Source: an uncultured Muribaculaceae bacterium (lineage in GTDB: Bacteria > Bacteroidota > Bacteroidia > Bacteroidales > Muribaculaceae). From it: a stretch of DNA of 43,547 nt. Under the pieces are notes generated by a model that did not search any database, was not told the origin of the DNA, and worked only from the letters and a program-made list of their open reading frames with translations. A program made the translations under genes and the position numbers. Shown one piece after another: positions 39,823-43,547 of this stretch. The stretch spans positions 1-43,547 of the forward strand of contig CAJOFH010000021.1 of the NCBI GenBank assembly GCA_905233845.1, written 5' to 3'. Positions within the stretch are counted from its first letter, which is position 1. The number at the start of each line of letters is the position of its first letter.

Positions 39823-42800
39823 TTATTTGATGATAACCTTCTTGTTGCCGTTGATGTAGATGCCAGGAGTAGTTGGCTTGCCATTGAGCTTCTGGCCGTT
39901 GAGGTTGTACCAGTCGTTGCTGTTGCTGTCAACGCCAACGGTGTTGATGCCAGTTGATGTCTGAGTAACCTTAAGAGCGGGAACGCCGTCACGGCTCCAA
40001 ACGAGCTCGAAGTCGTAAGTTCCAGCATTCTCAATGCGGAAGTTTGCACCGTCGCACAGAGTGATGTTAACACCAAGAACATCGTTGTTGATCAGGAAGT
40101 AGCCAGCGCCGTAAGCGTCCTCGCCACCGTACCAAATCCACTGGCCTTCGGTCTCAGCTGGAGTGATAACCTTGAACTCAGCACCTGCCTCGAGTTCAGC
40201 ACTTGCCTTGTTCTCAACGAACTCAATCATGCCATCCTCTTGGCTCCAATCGTTGAATGTACCTACCAGGTAGTATGCAGGCTCAACTGGTGTCGCGAGA
40301 GTAGTGAAGTTAACAGAAGCGGTCCACTCGGTAAGAGCCTTAGCGTCATTCAATACGCCCTGTACTTGTACCTCATACTCGGTCTCTGGATCAAGACCCT
40401 CGATAGTGTAAGTGCTGGTAACATCTTCAACAGTGGTCCACTCGCCTGCAGGAACCTCGTTGGCATAGATGCCGATAGCGTCGAAGAGCATGAAGTCACG
40501 GTCGGTGCAGTTGTAGTGACGGAAGGCGATGCGGCCGCTCTGGCCAGCGTAAGCACTCAAGTCAATCTCAACCTCAGTCCATTCAGTTGTGTTAGGACTC
40601 AGCATGTCGTCGGTTACAGGCTCGAAGTCTTCGATATCGGTGCTACCTGTAGTGCATACATAGATGCGGTAAGTCTCTTGGTAATTAGCACCATCGTCAA
40701 CTATATAGTAACGGAGCGTGCCACCCAGGTCTTCAATCTCAGGACTAATCATCCACTGGTCGGGAGTGAGGGCAGAGCTTTGCCAACTTCTTGACATTGC
40801 TGCATATTGTCCTTCATAAGCAGGGAAACCACCACTATTGAAGTTGGTTGGGTCAAATTGCATCCAGTTGATGCCGTCGCCGTCGGAGTCAACAAGAGTC
40901 CAAGCGTCAAGACCATCCTCGAAGCCCTCGAAGAACTTAACGTCGGCCTTAGCAGGAGTGCGGTAACGCAGGTTGTAAGTGTCCTGAATGCCATCCCAGC
41001 TTACCTCAGCACTGTTGTGGGTGATGTTGTTAACTGCAAGGTTGGTTGGCACGTCAAGGCCATCGCTGGTGGTGAAGAGCACGCTCTCGGTCCACTGCGA
41101 ATTGCCATCGGTGTAAGCACCTTGTACCTGTACCTCATACTGGGTGTTTGGAGTCAGAGCAGGATTATTGTCCTCGCCCATTACGTAACCACTGGTAACG
41201 TCATTCTTGACAGTCCACTCGCCAGCTTCGAGATTAGAATCGATGCTGAAGTCGTCAAGGAAGAGGTAGTTGTTGTCATTGCCCACATGGTGAATGGCGA
41301 TATAGCCAGTCTGTCCCTTGTACTCAGCCAAGCTGATGTTAACTTGATTCCATTGACCGGAAGCTGCTGCCATATCCTGGAGGGTAACGGTGAAGTCTTC
41401 CTCGGCATTGCCAGTAGTAGAAAGCAGCACTTCATAGCTGTCGGGATAATTGGCGTTAGTAACAACCCAGAACGAAAGATTATCTCCAAATGTCACTTGT
41501 GGTGTGATGAGCCAGTTGTTGGCATCATAAGCATTGGTGCTCCAGCTCCAAGCACTTGCAACATAATCACCACCATGAGCACCAGCTGCTATGCTGCTGT
41601 TAGCTGCGTTGAATGCATACCAGCCATCGGTATTAGGAGCTTCGCCATCGGTGTAAATTGTCCAATTGCTCATTCCATTCTCAAAGTCGTCAGAGAATAC
41701 AATCTGCTTGCCTGCTGCGGGGCGGTAGCGGATGTTGTATTTCTCGGCATCGCCAGCCCAAGTAGCCTTGGCAGTGGTAGCGGTGATGTCGCTAACTTCG
41801 AGCTCGGTAGGCAATGGGAACTGCAATGGAGTGGTGAAGGTAACGGGATCGCTCCAGTTGCTCTTGTTGCCCTCGCCGCAGTTACCGCGAACGTAAGCCT
41901 TGTAGGTAGTATTCTCGGCAAGAGAAGAGAGTTCAAGTTTTGCCTCGCCCGAAACAGCTACTGGAGTAGCAGCGTCAACATCAAAGTCGCCAACACCGTA
42001 AGCTACCTCCCAAGCATCCTGCTCCTCGTCGCCTGGAGTCCAGGTGAGTTTTGCGCCATTGTAAACAATGTCGCTTGCTGCGAGGTTGGTAGGACGTGGA
42101 CAAGTAACCTGGCTGATGTGGAAGGTGGTGAGAGTGCCTGATGTTGGTGAGCCGCCACTGCTTGCGCCAGTGCCATGCCACTCATAGATAACCGAGCCGT
42201 CGGGACCAGTGATAGTGAAGCCTGTCTCGTAGCCATAGTTGCCAGGTACCCAAACAAGGTCGTAGTCAACGCCGTAGCACAAGGCTACAGTACCAGTGAG
42301 CAGATTGTCATTGGGAGTACCATTGACTGCTTGGATAGTGAGCTCTTGAATTACTGTGCCATTGTAAACAATCTGGAGCTTGTTGTTGTTCCAACCGTCG
42401 CCATAGGTATCGGTGAGCTCATAGGTGATTTCTCCCATGTCAGAAGCCTCACATACAGGAGTCATGAATGAGCCAGGGAGCCAGCCGCTCTCGCCATCGG
42501 CAAAGACAGCTTTGATGCGAACGTCGTAGGCTGTACCATTAGTCAAACCATCGAGAGTGAGTTCTGGAGTGCCAGAAACAGTCTCAGGTGTCCACTCTTC
42601 GTCGGCAGCCTTCTTGTACTCTACAGCCCATGTGGTCTCGGTGCCACCAGCATCCCAAGTAAGCTTAGCGCTGTTGGGGGTGATGTCGCTGATTTCCAAG
42701 TTCTGTGGCTTGTCGTAAACTTGGCCTGTGCTGTAGGTGAAGGTGGTCTTGGGCACGAAATTGCGCTGAGTGGCAGCGATAGCATCGAGAGATGAGCTGC

Positions 42801-43302
42801 TGTAGCCACTTACTGAAGCGCCTTCGGTTCCTACTCCTAGGAATGCTGTGGAAGTGTAGGTGCCTTTCTCGATTTGATAAACACCAATGAGCAGATTACC
42901 GCCATTGTAGGTGTAATACTGATTGAACTCTAAGTCCAAGTATCCCGAGGTGCCATCAAGTGCTCCCTCCCAGACAACAGTGGCGCCGTCGGTGCCAGTG
43001 AAATCGCTGAGGCTGGTAGCATCAACTTCCTTCATGAAAACCTGGAAGTTGCCACCCCAAGCTTTAGCGGCGGCGGTATTCAGATACCACTTCACTCCAG
43101 TGATGGTTGAGCCAACAGGCAGATCGCCGAGTTGGTCAGCGTTCATGATGAACTCACACTTGTTGTAAGCATCGGCCCATGTGCCATAAACGGGCACATA
43201 GTTGCTGGTGTTTGTTCCGTCATAAACAGTTACCTCTTGTGCGAAAGCCGCTGTGAAAGCCGCCATCACAAAGAGCAACAAAGATAATAATTTTTTGTTC
43301 AT
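39823..43302 (-). CDS. Large fibronectin-III / cleaved-adhesin surface protein, likely type IX substrate
   Basis: I start at 43302 (MNKKLLSLLLFVMAAFTAAFA), giving about 1159 residues with a signal peptide; the frame reaches 43341 but those residues precede the signal. After an N-terminal beta domain come at least four fibronectin type III domains (openings PQNLEISDITPNSAKLTW, PTNLAASDIVYNGAKLTW, PTELEVSDITATTAKATW, PTNLAVNNITHNSAEVSW). The third and fourth each enclose a cleaved-adhesin/MAM-like domain (FSDDFENGMSNWT, FFEGFEDGLDAWT). A starch-binding SusE/F-like module (YYLVGTFNDWSQ) follows. The end (WYNLNGQKLNGKPTTPGIY then INGNKKVIIK) resembles type IX C-terminal sorting signals of Bacteroidales. 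It probably acts in adhesion or glycan binding at the cell surface. Confidence 0.9.
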   Translation of the reverse strand: MNKKLLSLLLFVMAAFTAAFAQEVTVYDGTNTSNYVPVYGTWADAYNKCEFIMNADQLGDLPVGSTITGVKWYLNTAAAKAWGGNFQVFMKEVDATSLSDFTGTDGATVVWEGALDGTSGYLDLEFNQYYTYNGGNLLIGVYQIEKGTYTSTAFLGVGTEGASVSGYSSSSLDAIAATQRNFVPKTTFTYSTGQVYDKPQNLEISDITPNSAKLTWDAGGTETTWAVEYKKAADEEWTPETVSGTPELTLDGLTNGTAYDVRIKAVFADGESGWLPGSFMTPVCEASDMGEITYELTDTYGDGWNNNKLQIVYNGTVIQELTIQAVNGTPNDNLLTGTVALCYGVDYDLVWVPGNYGYETGFTITGPDGSVIYEWHGTGASSGGSPTSGTLTTFHISQVTCPRPTNLAASDIVYNGAKLTWTPGDEEQDAWEVAYGVGDFDVDAATPVAVSGEAKLELSSLAENTTYKAYVRGNCGEGNKSNWSDPVTFTTPLQFPLPTELEVSDITATTAKATWAGDAEKYNIRYRPAAGKQIVFSDDFENGMSNWTIYTDGEAPNTDGWYAFNAANSSIAAGAHGGDYVASAWSWSTNAYDANNWLITPQVTFGDNLSFWVVTNANYPDSYEVLLSTTGNAEEDFTVTLQDMAAASGQWNQVNISLAEYKGQTGYIAIHHVGNDNNYLFLDDFSIDSNLEAGEWTVKNDVTSGYVMGEDNNPALTPNTQYEVQVQGAYTDGNSQWTESVLFTTSDGLDVPTNLAVNNITHNSAEVSWDGIQDTYNLRYRTPAKADVKFFEGFEDGLDAWTLVDSDGDGINWMQFDPTNFNSGGFPAYEGQYAAMSRSWQSSALTPDQWMISPEIEDLGGTLRYYIVDDGANYQETYRIYVCTTGSTDIEDFEPVTDDMLSPNTTEWTEVEIDLSAYAGQSGRIAFRHYNCTDRDFMLFDAIGIYANEVPAGEWTTVEDVTSTYTIEGLDPETEYEVQVQGVLNDAKALTEWTASVNFTTLATPVEPAYYLVGTFNDWSQEDGMIEFVENKASAELEAGAEFKVITPAETEGQWIWYGGEDAYGAGYFLINNDVLGVNITLCDGANFRIENAGTYDFELVWSRDGVPALKVTQTSTGINTVGVDSNSNDWYNLNGQKLNGKPTTPGIYINGNKKVIIK

Positions 43303-43372
43303 AGAAAAACGGTTTTGGTTAATAATATAGAAAATAAACACTAAATGTCGGTATAGAAAAGCTATTAAAGCG

Positions 43373-43404
43373 CAAAGTTAATTATTTGTGATTAAATATC
43401 CAAA
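43373..43404 (-). promoter_or_regulatory. Promoter of the fibronectin-III surface protein gene
   Basis: On the minus strand TTTG (43404-43401), exactly 20 bases, TAACTTTG (43380-43373): a full consensus match, giving a leader of about 65 bases. Confidence 0.78.
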
Positions 43405-43418
43405 TTAATTTGGAAAAA

Positions 43419-43467
43419 GTTGAGAGGGGATGGAGGAGAGAGGAGAGAGTGTAGAGTCAACTGGCAA
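43419..43467. repeat. 7-bp degenerate tandem repeat upstream of the surface protein
   Basis: Seven heptads from 43419: GTTGAGA, GGGGATG, GAGGAGA (twice), GAGTGTA, GAGTCAA, CTGGCAA. GTTGAGA and GAGGAGA are shared with the porW-flanking mosaics. The remaining sequence to the window end (43468-43547) shows no recognisable gene. Confidence 0.75.
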
Positions 43468-43547
43468 GTGCAAAATTAAGGAAAATGTTTGAAGAACTCT
43501 TTCTTGGGTGTTGAGAAATTTAGTTTTTCCCTTGGTCTTCTATTGAG

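Noticed and set aside
40807-42141. A 444-codon plus-strand open frame
   Set aside because: It is antisense to the fibronectin-III surface protein, whose domains, signal peptide, promoter and terminator are all clear. The antisense frame has no recognisable domain.

Overview
The window is chromosomal DNA of a Bacteroidales bacterium, most likely Prevotellaceae or Muribaculaceae. Five things point there: Bacteroidetes-type promoters (TTTG, 19-20 bases, TAnnTTTG) before many genes; a PorW/SprE-type type IX secretion lipoprotein; a large fibronectin-III surface protein with a C-terminal NLNGQ...GIYI...K tail; several secreted proteins with dockerin-like modules; and a Bacteroidetes DUF2795-type small protein. 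No prophage, conjugative element, insertion sequence or CRISPR array is visible.

Layout. 1-134: 3' end of a 5S rRNA gene and its terminator. 202-1548: secreted protein of unknown function. 1605-3837 (minus): queuosine precursor genes queF-queC-queD-queE, behind a tRNA-Gln(UUG) that has a near-ideal promoter. 4.05-4.98 kb: gene-free and repeat-rich. 4991-6283 (minus): tyrS. 6.5-8.8 kb (minus): a small secreted protein and a secreted alpha/beta hydrolase. 8.9-13.6 kb (plus): two tandem paralogues, each with a signal peptide, an N-terminal dockerin-like pair and a probable beta-rich or propeller C-terminal half. 13.8-15.7 kb (plus): a VWA-domain protein and a protein of unknown family. 15.8-19.7 kb (minus): TrmH-type RNA methyltransferase, pgi, a GNAT-like protein and rubrerythrin. 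19.8-20.9 kb (plus): orphan membrane protein. 20.9-23.7 kb (minus): dockerin plus sulfatase-modifying-factor-fold protein, then a Na/Pi cotransporter. 24.1-32.6 kb (plus): apparent operon of tamB, a DUF4421-like outer-membrane barrel and a CotH-family protein with a C-terminal dockerin. 32.6-35.5 kb (minus): rearranged patch with a RhuM-like remnant, a duplicated gene 5' end, a carboxypeptidase-regulatory-like protein, a toxin-antitoxin pair and the DUF2795 protein. 35.8-43.3 kb (minus): porW and the fibronectin-III/cleaved-adhesin surface protein.

The most unusual feature is not a gene. Short degenerate tandem repeats of exactly 7 bp or 9 bp occur in at least nine intergenic gaps. The 9-bp class includes a CTAG-headed family in which CTAG, normally rare in bacteria, recurs at strict 9-bp spacing at four loci. 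Mosaics of the two classes lie on both sides of porW. There is also a ~72-bp hairpin-bearing repeat cluster at 4.2-4.65 kb and an 18-bp motif just after three stop codons in the sense direction.

A surface and secretion theme runs through the gene content: TamB and barrel for outer-membrane assembly, PorW for type IX secretion, a candidate type IX substrate next to it, and four dockerin-bearing exported proteins with no cohesin in view. Functions are read by eye from sequence motifs; no database search was run.
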